Source: Umbilicaria muhlenbergii
Taxonomy: Eukaryota; Ascomycota; Lecanoromycetes; Umbilicariales; Umbilicariaceae
Direction of reading: 5' to 3'
DNA length: 64,000 nt
Assembly: GCA_000611775.1 (NCBI GenBank)
Contig: KK106983.1
Location: 434,378-498,377 of the forward strand
Shown: one piece after another, positions 36,601-48,200 of the stretch
Position numbering within the stretch: position 1 is the stretch's first letter
Layout: each line of letters starts with the position of its first letter
Notes under the pieces: model-generated
Seen by the model: only the letters and a program-made list of their open reading frames with translations
Database searches by the model: none
What the model was told of the DNA's origin: nothing
Program-made: the position numbers and the translations under genes

Positions 36601-36876
36601 TGTTAAAGTCATCATATAGTGGTATGACAGTACAACAGTATAATAATATAACAGTATGTCATTATAACTCATTTATATGATGACTCAGTGAATAGCACTT
36701 GAGCATTGAGTGAAAACTCTGCATGCAGAGAAAGAGATTTTCTTCCTCAGTGATCAATCTCTTGATGATCTTTAATAGAAGACATATAATCACTGTGTGA
36801 GCTTTATTATGACTTTACTGTTTATAACACTCTGTTCACACTAAATATGATGATTCATCATAGATCAGCCTCTTAC
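36601..36876 (+). repeat. 3' LTR of D2
   Basis: TGTTAAAGTCATCATATAG.. to CCTCTTAC, aligned with the D1 and D4 LTRs; the last base of the usual CTTACA end is altered. Contains GTATGACAG/GTACAACAG units. Confidence 0.75.
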
Positions 36877-37129
36877 CTTAATAACTTTTATTATTATTTT
36901 TAAATTTAAAAGCAGGATTGAAGCTTTTGAGTGTTTTTAACAGATTAACAAATGATTATAATGAATAAAAGAAGTGAATTATATATATTATTATTAATTA
37001 AAAAGTTGAACATTTAAAGAATTAAATAAAAAAAGTATCACTTTAAATGTTAACTGTGATTAAAGTCATACAAAAGGTGAAGAAAGATTAAAAGTTCATA
37101 TTCAACATTCTTCTCTTTATTAATCAGGC
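36877..37129. other. Left half of the insertion target of D4, unclassified AT-rich DNA
   Basis: 253 bp between the D2 and D4 LTRs, ending in CAGGC, the D4 target duplication. It continues at 50652. The final part is in frame with the coding-like tract at 50652-50979 (FIFNILLFINQ..). Nothing else is recognisable. Confidence 0.5.
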
Positions 37130-37405
37130 TGTCAGGGCCATCATATATAATAATATGATAATATGACAGTATGACAGTATGACAGTATGTCACTATAACT
37201 CACTTATATGATGACTCAGTGAGTAGCGCCTTGGCATCAAGTGAAAACTCTTCACAAGGAGGTTCAGAAACCTGTTTTCTCAGTGATCAATTTTCTCACT
37301 GAATAGAACACATATCATCACTGCATTGACTCTATCATGATTATATTGCTTACAACACTTCATTCAACACTTATATGATCTCACGTCATAGATCAGCCTT
37401 TTACA
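37130..37405 (+). repeat. 5' LTR of D4
   Basis: TGTCAGGGCCATC.. to CCTTTTACA, 276 bp, preceded by CAGGC. Its last 78 bp compare with the almost unmutated 50574-50651: 15 transitions, all in this copy. Confidence 0.9.
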
Positions 37406-37438
37406 TACTGATCACTCAGTACCTTCAGATAAACGGTC

Positions 37439-38340
37439 ATGTCAAAAGCATAAGACATGATGACATCAACACTTCAATCTCATCAGGTCAGCAAAACAGT
37501 TGATAATTATGCTGAGGCAGGCCCTTCAATTAACAGGTTTACATTATCAGTCATTAATATTTCTATCTATGATAATGATAAATATATCAATCAAGGTGAT
37601 TCTCATGACATCATTAAAAATCTTGAAGCAGTCACTGCTCACAATCAAGAAGTCATTGAGCATCAGTGATTACAATTATAACACATATGACAAGAAATTA
37701 AGTTTAAGAATAATAAAAGAGAGCTCTGAGAGTTTAATCAACATCTGCAAGAAGGTCCTTCAACTATGATTATAATAAACTCAGAGAACAACATAAGTTC
37801 TTCACATAAATTATAATGTTGAGTTATGACAGATATCACACCTTCACCTTTTCAACATCTTATAAAGTCATGAGAGCCTCATCTTTATGCAGGAGGCGTC
37901 AAAGTCATGAGATGAAAACTTCAGAAAATCTCAACACATCTTAATGTCATTATCAATTATGAACCCTTTCAAAGCCGCTCAGACACTAAAAAGGACCGCT
38001 AAAACAAAATTAACAACATAAACAAAAATATAACATGAACATCATACTACAACAGAAAAAAATCTTTCACTGAACAGCTTTTTCACCCTCAACAATTCAA
38101 TTATGAAAGAGGAAACAATTCATGAGGTTTTTATCAAGAAAGTAATCATGATCAAAGCTGAAATTCAAATCACATACCAGTTGCAGAGAAAGTGACTATG
38201 ATAACAACATAAACATTCACAGGACCCTCATGCTGATATAAAGACTTTATTTCAAAGAATGAAGTATATACATGAAAAGCAGCAGGCCTCTGTATCAAGT
38301 GTGAAGAAGTTAATTATTGAATGAATGAATGTATGACAGG
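37439..38340 (+). pseudogene. gag of D4
   Basis: ATG at 37439 (MSKA-stop-DMMTSTLQSHQVSK), then VDNYAEAGPSINRFTLSVI, HDIIKNLEAVTAHNQEVIEHQ, and further capsid sequence with stops. The zinc-knuckle remnant SRPLYQV/CIKC lies at about 38282-38310. Collinear with D1 6640-7060 from about 37930. The N-terminal part is the only copy of D gag start in the window. Confidence 0.6.
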
Positions 38341-38399
38341 ATGATCAACAGCAGTCATTATTACAATTGATGCAAATAAATGACTCATGATCAACCTTC

Positions 38400-41300
38400 A
38401 GCTCACTTCTTTATTTATCATTGATGATATCTCACATCTGATATCAGAGCAGCTAGAGGTGAACTCTCATACAATAAAAGATGATTGATTATTACAGCAT
38501 ACAACACTGACAGTCAACTTTACTGTTACAATAATCACTTCTTTGTCACATGAGACAGTGCATCAGCACTTTTTGTTCTCAGTTTACCTTTTCTAGTTCA
38601 TGTGAACTCAAATCATTACTACAATACAGGTAAATTCCTATGAAGAAAAGCAAAATATACTATCACACACTGTATATTCATCACTGATGAAAAAAAGGTG
38701 TTAAAGAATGTTTTACATATGAATAATCTTTTTATTACTAAACGCTTCATAGGGCCGGCAGACCTAGTGGCTGATATGAAAAAATATACTCTACAAATGA
38801 ACTCATTGTGATATGACAAAGGGTACAATAATGTTTATGACAGTTTACCTCCTGAGTATCATGACTTCACAGACATATTTCAAGCAGCTGAGAAGCAGTC
38901 TCTGCTTGAGAGAGGTTCACATGATCATGTCATTGACTTGAAACTGAGGCAGCAACCTTCATTCAGAAAGTTATACTTAATGTTTTCAGCTGAGCTCAAT
39001 GTATTGAAGGTATATTTAGATGATGTTATGAAGATAAACATAATTCAAAAATTAATATCACCTGCAGCTTCACCTGTTATGTTTGTATCAAAATCAGACG
39101 GCTTATGACTAGTCATTGATTATAAGCGCTTGAATGATATTACTATTATGAATTGTTACTCACTACCACTTATATCAAACATGTTGAATCATCTTTAAAG
39201 GGTTAAAAAGTTCATCAAGCTGAACTGCAAGAATACATATAATTGAATATGAGTCAAGGGTGAAGATGAGTGAAAAACAGCATTTTGAACATGATTTAAT
39301 CTGTTTAAATATCTTATTATGCTTTTCAGTCTCATGAATGCTCCTGCTATGTTTTAAGCCTTCATTAATAAAGCGCTTAATAAGTTTTTAAACATCACAT
39401 GTGTAGTCTACTTGAATAATATCTTAATCTTTAGCAAAGACAAGTCTATGCATGAAGAGCATGTATGAATTCCTAGAATTCAAAATCAACACAGAAGGCA
39501 TATACATGAACTTAAAAAAAATTCAAACTGTTAAAAAATGACTACTTCTGAAGAACATTTATAAATTACAAGTCTTTTTAAGCTTCATCAACTTCTTCTG
39601 AAGGTTTATAAGAGATTATTCATGAATTACAGCATCACTGTTAAACCTTCTGAAAACAGGAAGGAATAAAAAGAAGATTAAGATTATATTAAATCTTCTT
39701 TTAACTCACTGAACTGCTCCTCATCAAGACATTGAGGGAAAGCAGAGCAGCTCAATCTCATTGTAAAAATTTAACACAAATTATTCAACATGCAGTTCAC
39801 AAGTTAAAAGAGAGTTATAACAAAAAAACATCATACTTGCTTCTTTTTCACTTTCAGAAGCTGCATTGAAAGTGTTTAAAGCTCTGAAGAAAACCTTTAT
39901 GAGTGCTTCATTACTGTATTATATCAATGAAAATAAACTCATGAAGGTTGAAACTGATGCCTCTGAGTTCACAATTGATGGAATTCTGACACAACGCTTT
40001 GAGGTCAACGGTCAATTTCATTGATTATCAATCACATACTACAGCAAGAAGCTGTTAGATACTGAGACTCAATATAATACAAATGAGCAAGAGTTTCTTG
40101 TCATTGTGAAAGTCATGCATCATTGGCGGCACTACTGTCAGGGTGCAAGACATCAAATTGTCATATTAATTGATCATGCAAACCTCATTTGATTCATGAT
40201 TACCTTAAACCTCACGTGAAGGTAGCTCAAATGAGCTGAGAAGCTTGCTGAATACAACTTCAAAGTCACATATCAAGAAGAAGCAAGCTGTAATGAAAAT
40301 GATGAAAGTATCATGTCAATACAACAGGAGCTACAACAAGAGAATGTTTTATTTATCATAATGAATACTACCAGTATGATGAACACTGAAGACATTGAAC
40401 ACTGAAGATGATGATCTTATTGAAACATCAGCAGTGCAGAACTTATCTGCTTAAGAAGAAGCAAGCTGTAATGAACTGCAGTCAAGATGCTCAGTACAAC
40501 AGGAGTACAATATACACTCAGTATGACAGAGGTTACAACAAAAGAATGTCATACCTGTCACAATGAATACTACTGGTACAATGAATACTGAAGACGGCGG
40601 TCTCATCAGAACATCAGTGGTGTGAAACTTATCAACTCAAGAAGAAGCAAGCTGTAATGAAAATGAAATCATCAGTATCACTGAAACACTAACAGTGCAT
40701 CACTTATTCAGTATGACAGATATCACTGAAACATCAGCAGTGCATCATCTACTCAGTATGATGAACACTGAAGATGATGATCTCATTAAAACATCAGTGA
40801 TGAGGAATTTACCTGCTCATGAAGCAAGTCATAATGAAAATGAAATCAATGATATCATTGAAACATCAGCAGTGTGATATTTATTCAGTACAATGAATAC
40901 TGAAGCTGATGATATAACTGAAACATCAGCAGTTCATGACCTATATGCTCAAGAAGCAAGCCGTGACAAATATATTAATACAATGAATACTGAAGTTGAT
41001 GATATAACTGAAACATCAACAGTCTGTGACTTATATGCTCAAGAAGCAAGCTGTAACTGAATAAAAAAACTTAAGTATGCAGAACCTGAGTAACACTCAA
41101 TCAAGAATAACACAGCAGACATTGTAGTTATGAATAACAGTGCAAGCTGCATTCTTATTAATCTTTAAATTAAAAATAGCGCTCTTCTGCTGACACTGTT
41201 GAAGCGCTTCAACTCATGTCTACTCACTCACCCCTAGGTGAGGAGATAACAGCTTATACAAGAATGTCTATCAAACAACTTGAACATATAATTCATGCTG

Positions 41301-41515
41301 AACAGTCAAAAGACGGTTTGATATGATGAATACAACAGGGATTAACTACCCCTCTTGAGGATAAAAACAACTTGGCCGGGTCTGAGATGACAAACATGAA
41401 TATAAACATGAACTCAGAGATGATCATGACATCAGAGATGCAACCTCATGTGGCTTTTATACTGTTAAATATGTGAAAGCGCTGGCAGGAAATGAATAAT
41501 GTCATATATTATGAC
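38400..41515 (+). pseudogene. pol of D4: protease region, RT, RNase H, acidic repeats, start of integrase
   Basis: Linker 38560-38890, then RT about 38970-39610: SAELNVLKVYLDDV, FVSKSDGL, NAPAMF-stop-AFINKALNKF; the usual YLDD box reads VVYLNNILIFSKD (near 39410). RNase H: KVFKALKKTFMSAS, ETDASEFTIDGILTQRFEVNGQ (39870-40015). Acidic repeats 40370-41080. The integrase zinc-region start (VRR-like ITAYTRMSIKQLEHIIHAEQ) at 41240-41300 ends abruptly at 41515. RT is deleted around 39465 relative to D1. Confidence 0.7.
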
Positions 41516-41519
41516 AGTT

Positions 41520-41675
41520 ATTTCCGTGGCCTACATGCTCAAGAAGAAGCAAGCCGTGATGAATATATCAATACAATGAATACTGAAGCTGATGATACAA
41601 CTGAAACATCAGCAGTTCATGACTTACATGCTCAAGAAGCAAGCCGTGATGAATATATTAATACAATGAATATAC
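41520..41675 (+). repeat. Displaced acidic repeat units in D4
   Basis: Two units of the DDTTETSAVHDLHAQEASRD type follow the truncated integrase start, directly joined to the 3' region at about 41675. This marks the deletion junction that removed integrase core and chromodomain, likely through recombination between repeats. Confidence 0.6.
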
Positions 41676-41765
41676 ATGAGTATGACAAAAGTATGACAAT
41701 TACTATGACATTTTGTCGTACTAAACAAAAATGAAAGGGGAGTAGGAAAGGCAGACTTACAGTGT

Positions 41766-42170
41766 TGTAACAGGTGATGTTGTAGTGACTGAAGTAATAT
41801 TATCATTCAGCAAACTATAGGTATGATTCAATGAACTAAGCAAGGTTCAATGAACTATACTTGACAACAACCTTTAAGGTTATGACCAAGTGAGGGAACT
41901 AGTAGTCATAGACTTAAGAGATTGCATTTGATACATGAGTTGAGCATGAGCTCCTAACTATGAATCTACCTGTGATTATATAGACTCTAGGAGACTCATG
42001 TGATTGAGGTGATCATAATGATTGAACCCTTGATCACTCTGAACAGCTTGATCACCCTGATTGAGGTAATTGAGGTGTTTGAGCCCTTGCTCACCTTGAT
42101 CACTTCAATCAGTATCAGCTGTTCACTGCAAGTGTATACTTTTAAGTACTGTTCTGATTAAGTCATAACA
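41766..42170. repeat. Solo LTR of the element A family (405 bp)
   Basis: Starts TGTAACAGGTGATG, ends AAGTCATAACA, with exact 5-bp duplication AGTGT (41761-41765, 42171-42175). Removing it restores the D-family sequence seen at about 13420-13460. No internal element sequence remains, so it formed by LTR-LTR recombination. Confidence 0.9.
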
Positions 42171-42209
42171 AGTGTGTCATTACCCCTCCTGTCATCATAA
42201 ACACGCGTG

Positions 42210-42990
42210 CATGAGACATTGAACATGTTGAATAATCTGAACAGTTCAAACAGTCTGAACAGTTTGAACAGGACTTAATTAATGTCATAAGAACACTCTT
42301 TCCTGATTTTCCTCAAGGGGTTTTACAGGTTTTATTGAGGCCTTGCAGGACATTGAACTGTTGAATTTTAATGCTGTCAGCTTCTCAGCAGTGATTTAGC
42401 AGAGGTTGAATATAAGGCAGTGATCTAATAGAGGTCAGAGTTTAAATCTTTTAAAAATTCAAGCAATCATGATGAGGCCTTATAATTAAGTGATTCTCAC
42501 ATTATTCTTAGCAAGTTAGTCAGTCCTTATTAATATTTTCAACATAAACATGCTGAACAATCTGAACAGTTTGAACAGTTTAAATGATTTGAACAGGACT
42601 TAATTAATGTCATAAGAATACTTTTTTCTGATTTTCCTCAAGAGGTTTTACAGGTTTTATTGAGGCCTTGTGAAACATTGAACATGCTGAATAATCTGAA
42701 TAATTTAAACAGTCTGAATGATTCTGAACATGCTGAACAATCTGAACAGCTCAAACAGAATTTAGTTAATGTCATAAGAACACTCTTTCCTGATTTTCCT
42801 CAAGAGGTTTTACAGATTTTATTAAAACCTTATAGGTGATCTACAGCAAGGGTTAAGAGTGACAAGTTCATTAAGAAAGATGACTCATCAGTACAGATTT
42901 TATTAAGATCTTATAAGTGATCTACAGCAAGGGTCAAGAGTGACAAGTTCATTAAGAAAGGTGACTCATCAGTAAAGTAAAAAAGAAAAG
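42210..42990. repeat. D4-specific tandem repeats in the 3' region
   Basis: A block with the landmark CCTGATTTTCCTCAAG (or its TCTG variant) recurs near 42302, 42627 and 42788, each preceded by GAACA-rich runs (GAACATGTTGAA, CTGAACAGTTTGAACAG). A second block CTACAGCAAGGGT.AAGAGTG occurs at about 42841 and 42911. D1 and D2 carry the antisense gene at this position instead. In one plus frame it reads VIRTLFPDFPQEVLQVLL, which I cannot assign. Confidence 0.6.
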
Positions 42991-43182
42991 ACAATATTAT
43001 TATCACTGCAATTTCATTACTATTTAATCATTCATCATCTCATACTCTTCTTCACTATCTGTGCAGTTTCACACTTTCACCCTACATGATCAATCATTTA
43101 TCAGGCTATCATGATGATGTCTATGATGATGAGTTCAGAGTCAATTAGCACCAGGGATGACATCATGAGAAGGGGAATACTG

Positions 43183-43404
43183 TGTCAGAGCCATCATATA
43201 TAGTAGTATGACAGTATGACAGTATGACAGTATGACAGTATGACAGTATGACAGTATGACAGTACATCACTATAACTCATTTATATGATGACTCAATGAG
43301 TAGCGTCTTGACATCAAGTGAAAACTCTTCACAAGGAGGTTCAGAAACCTGCTTCCTCAGTGATTAATTTTCTCACTGAATAAAACACATATTATCACTG
43401 CATT
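43183..43404 (+). repeat. 3' LTR of D4, first part (cut by element G)
   Basis: TGTCAGAGCCATC.. with seven tandem TATGACAG-type units (43206-43262), interrupted at GCATT, the target of G. Confidence 0.9.
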
Positions 43405-43611
43405 TGTTATGACATGATCAATTGACACTGATGAATATTGAACTACCTGATGTTAAATTAAATTGAGACTAGTGTGTCTTGCCACTCTGACATTTATGTT
43501 ATGACTGCACTCACAAGACTGCTTTCTTCTTTGTACTTTTTTAGTTTCAAATAATTCACCTCTTGCAATAATTTTAGACCTGCTTATGAAGTGAAATAAT
43601 TAACTGTAACA
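43405..43611 (+). repeat. 5' LTR of element G
   Basis: 207 bp, TGTTATGACATG..CTGTAACA. 21 transitions plus one transversion against the 3' LTR; in every transition this copy has the T or A. Confidence 0.95.
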
Positions 43612-44479
43612 TTAGAAAAGTACCTACACTCTTTTCAACCTCTGAAGGTAACAGAATATCAGCTGAAACAAACATATGTGTTAATGAGAAAATTCTTCCT
43701 CAACATCATCAAACATCTCAACTCACAATTTATCAAGTGATCAGGAGGTTCTTAGAACATTTTAAATTCATTAATTAATTATCAACAATCAATTCTCAAG
43801 TCCTGTGAGAAGTAAGCAATGAATGATCAAGAAGTACTCTGTCATGATGACAGATAATTGTGAGAAGTAATCATAATAAACAGAAAGTCCTGTAATATGT
43901 AGATGCTTTTAAAGATCTATTTGTAAGCACAGACAACTGCAGTAGAGGCAGTTGAAAAAGCAAGGTTCTGAATCAAATAATCTCAGCACTAAAAGTAAAT
44001 GTCTGAAGCATTAAAGAAATCATGATTAAATCACATCAGGAGGGAGGGATTTCTTTTTAATTTAAAAAATTATCCTTGACTGAAGAACAATCAGATGATC
44101 ATGAAAGATCAGAAACAATAAACATCATGAAGATGAACTCTTGAGATGAGATGACCTTTGAAAATTTATAATAATGAGCAGCACATGATCTGAAGAACAC
44201 CTGTCATTTAATGTTGAAGACACTAAATCAGAGAGATTCATACAAGACACAGATACAGAATCTAGAAGAACAGAATAATTAAAAAGACTCTCAGATAAAA
44301 AAGTTAACAACTGAGAAATAAGAATTGAAACAGAATGTGTTGAAGTTAATCTGATGATTTAACAATTCTGAAGCAGAGCGGTCAAGAGAAGGCACACTTA
44401 AATTGAACATGAATGATGTAATGAAGAAGCATTCAGTGAAGTTTTCAGATTCATCAATTCTGAATGATGATCTTAAGCT

Positions 44480-45230
44480 CATGTTTCAGGTATGAAATGA
44501 TCAGATGAAGAGCAAGTTATTAATCAATGATGATTGATTTGATCAGTTAGATCAAGATGAAGCTGAACATGTCAGAGTGATTTACATCAAGATGTGAGTT
44601 GACAGCAAGGCTGCTGAACACCTTTATTCATGATTGAAGGCTCAGTCAGGAAGAGATATTTATGTTGAGAAGATTATTCAGTACCTGAAGAACATCTTCA
44701 AGGATTTAAATCATCACTTGAAGGCATGAAAGCAGCTGAAGAAGTTCAAGATGTCTTATCTTAAGAACTTTAACATGTTTCAGTCAGAGTTTCTATGATT
44801 GATGAACTCAGTGAAGATGTCAATAAATCAGTGAAAAGAGGAAATTCATGACAAGCTATATGACTCACTTTGAGTTCAAATGGAAATTTATGTCACTGAT
44901 AAGAACATGTCATTTGATGTTTATTATAAGAAAGCTCAACAGTTCATGAGAGATCTTGTTAAAGCAGATGAAAGAATCAAGGAATGAAAAAATCAACAGA
45001 AGCTGCAGAGGAAGCAGTCAACTTTTAAATTTAAAAAGAAGATAATCACTGCAATCATCACTATTACATGAGAAGTAATCAAATTAATATTAACTGATGT
45101 AATTTATTACATCTGCAATAAGAAAGAACACCTGGTGAGGGATTATCCTGATAAGTTAAAGAAAGCTGAGGCAAAGGCTGTAGACTCTGATTATTCAGAT
45201 TCAGAAAATGAGCTACTCTAGATGAAGTCT
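44480..45230 (+). pseudogene. gag of element G with CCHC knuckle
   Basis: Capsid-like stretch about 44560-45010: FDQLDQDEAEHVRVIYIKM, IQYLKNIFKDLNHHL, SYLKNFNMFQSEF, EEIHDKLYDSL. A zinc knuckle at 45105-45146 reads Y-Y-I-C-N-K-K-E-H-L-V-R-D-Y, a C-x2-C-x4-H-x4-C box whose first and last Cys codons became TAT (G to A), so it is inactivated. Confidence 0.75.
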
Positions 45231-45289
45231 TCACCCTAGAGTCAACAGAAGGAGCAAAGATAAGCAAAATGAAAATGTTAAACATTTTA

Positions 45290-48200
45290 AAAAAGTCATC
45301 ATTAACCTGAGATTATCAACTTGCAGTCAACAACTTAATCATAAGAGTAGCAGCTCTGCTAAATATCAGTGCTGTTGAAAAGGCTTTCATTCACAAGAAG
45401 CACTTTAAATTTGTGAAAAAGCACCTGCAGTTATACATCAGGACAGCACAGAGGTCAATTCTTTTAACAAGATACAATAATTGAAATGCTGAGATGATCT
45501 TCAGAGCATTTACAGCAAACTTAATGATTGACAGAAGATGAATCTCTACTCACTTTTTATTTTATAACATCAGCAGGCATGATGTTCTGATTGAGAGAAA
45601 ATGATTCAAGAAGATTAAAATATTGATTGATTACTTCAATTGAAAGCTGATTTAGCCTGAGGAGGCTTAATATCAGGCAAGCAAAAACTTGATGATATCA
45701 AGGTGAGAATTACAGTTATCAGAAGTCAAATCAGAACATCAGACAGATGCTGAACAACATGATAATCTGCATGAGGCAGCAACACTGACTCAGATCTTAA
45801 GAAGAGCAGAAAGAGATGAAATCATAATGATGTTTAACAAAACTGACCCTGAGGATACTGAACATTCAACAAGATTAAATGAGTGAAAGAAAAGATTTAT
45901 TAAATCACTTAAAAAGTCAGTCCTGCAGCTACAGGCACAATCAAAGACATGAAGAGCTCAACAGCAAGTCAACATCAATGAGATGAAAAAACAACTGAAT
46001 GAAAAGAAAAGTTCAATAAATCACATGAGTAGTTTAATGAATGAAGGTCAAAGTTCATTGAATGTAAAAAAATTAAAGGATCATAAACCTCCTTTTTATC
46101 AAGGAGTGAATATTATACTTCTGAAAGCAGAAAACTTCCTATGCAATGTCAGAAGAAAAGAGATGATTATTAATATCATTAATATTCATGAGGTCAATCA
46201 CTTAATAAAAAATAAAAAGAACCTCTGTCTGCTGCTGCAGAATAAAGCAGAGCTGAATTAAAGAGTAAAGGAAAAATTACCTCATCAGTATTAAGAGTTT
46301 GTGAAGGTTTTCAGCAAGACAGCATCAAATCAGCTACCTCTACACAAGGAAAAAGTGAATCATGATATCATCTTGAAAGATGAGAACAACCTGACCTCAA
46401 GCTTCTTGTACAGTATGTCATTGAAGCAGTTAAAGTTAATCAAGGCTTATCTTGAAGATCATTTAAAAAAGAGTTTCATAATCCTTAATGATGCTTCTTA
46501 CATGTCATCAGTTCTCTTTGCAAAGAAACCTGAAGAGGGGTGATGTTTTTGCATTAACTACTGAAAGCTCAATGCAATCATTAAGAAGGATAAGTACCTC
46601 TTGCCTTTAATTGAAGAGACTCTAGCATGACTGGTTAAAGCAAAGGTTTTTATCAAGCTGAATGTTAAGCAGGTGTTTTACTGAATACAGATGAAGAAGT
46701 TTGTTGAGGATTTAATCACCTTTTGAATGAGGTATGAACTTTACAAATACAAGGTCTTACCTTTCAGCCTTCATCAGCAATTTAGCAAGTTAGCTCTGAG
46801 TTAATTTTTAGCACTTTGAGCGCTCTGAGCTTCTGATCTCATGTTTCAGATAACAGCCGCTCTTAGCAACAACTGAGCACTTTGAGCTCAACCTTAAATC
46901 TTGAGCAGAACATCAAAATTTTGTGATAAAAAAATAATTATTAAAACAATTGTTTAAACAAGTACACACACAGTGTTATAATAACAGTAAAACTTATAAT
47001 AAGTAAACTTTTGCTAAAATTCACTTTTCTGCAATAAAAAATCATGATTTGTTGAGTCTGAAAGCACTGTATAAGTGTTGAGTTCTGAATATTTAAAGAA
47101 CTTCAAGATTTTCACCACTTAAAAATTTACACACTTTAATAACTTTTGCAACTCAACAGATATGAAGAAACTTTCAATGCATAAATTATAAAAAACAGTA
47201 TTATCTATTAATGTTAAATTAAAAGTTTCTTCATAACTGCTGTTATTGTTAAATTATATTTAATTCAAGTTTGCAATAGTGAAAAATCTTTCAAAAAAAA
47301 GTCACATACTTTGAATAACTATTGCGCTTTTATACTTATAATATAACTTTCAGTCTATAAGTTGTAGAGAAGAAGCTATTAAACAGTTCTATAACTTAAA
47401 GTTTTTTTATAACTGTTGTTGTTAAAAAGTTACATTGATTTCAAACTTCCAGTGACGAAAATCACAACATTAATAAACAGACTTTTAATGACTTTTTGAA
47501 TAACTCAACAACAACAACACATAAAAAAAAACTTTGTATAAGAAAACTCTTAAACAGCTTATTCTCTACAACTTATAAACTAAAAGTTATATCATAAGTA
47601 TAAAAGCGCAACAGTTATTTAAAGTATGTGACTTTTTTTGAAAGATTTTTCACTATTGAAAACTTGAATTAAAGATAACTTAACAACAACAGCAGTTATA
47701 AAGAAACTCTTATTTTTGAGTGAGCTGTCAAGTTGTAAATGTTTGCAATGAACCCGCCTCCTTTCAGAGGTATATTAATGATGTTTTATTCAATCACCTG
47801 AACAATTTCTGCACAACTTATGTGAATGATATCTTGATCTACTCAGAGGATCTGTTGAAACATGACGCTCAAGTTAAAAAAGTGCTTCAATACCTTAAGG
47901 AAGTAAGCCTACAAGTAAACATAAAGAAGAATGAGTTTAACATTCAATTTATCAAGTTTCTGAGCTTCATCATCAGCACTGAAGATATTGCAATGAACTC
48001 AAACAAAGTTTCTGTCATTAAGGAAATTCAATCTTTCCTGAGATTCTGCAACTTTTATTGTTGTTCATTAAAAAAATGAGGTTGAGTTGTACACCTGTTG
48101 ACAAAGCTGACTGCAAAAGAGGCCTGACACCCCTTAAAAGAGCTGAAAATTCAAGTTTTTGAGAAGACAAAAGAGCTGATATTATCAGATGCTGTCTGAG

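Larger units (their letters stand above)
14719..36876 (+). mobile_element. Element D2: gypsy host of D1 and E (visible pieces 14719-17614 and 32412-36876)
   Basis: Its sequence starts inside the gag-knuckle/protease region where D1 is inserted, continues through RT, RNase H and acidic repeats to 17614, is cut by element E (TSD CTTGA on both sides), then resumes with integrase, chromodomain, antisense gene (with MITE M2 inside) and 3' LTR. Joining the two parts across E restores the same order as D1 and D4, so it is one element. The 5' part is outside the window. Confidence 0.8.

Noticed and set aside
36877-37129. LTR of an additional element
   Set aside because: It has no TG..CA ends and joins in frame with 50652 onward across D4, so it is old flanking DNA.
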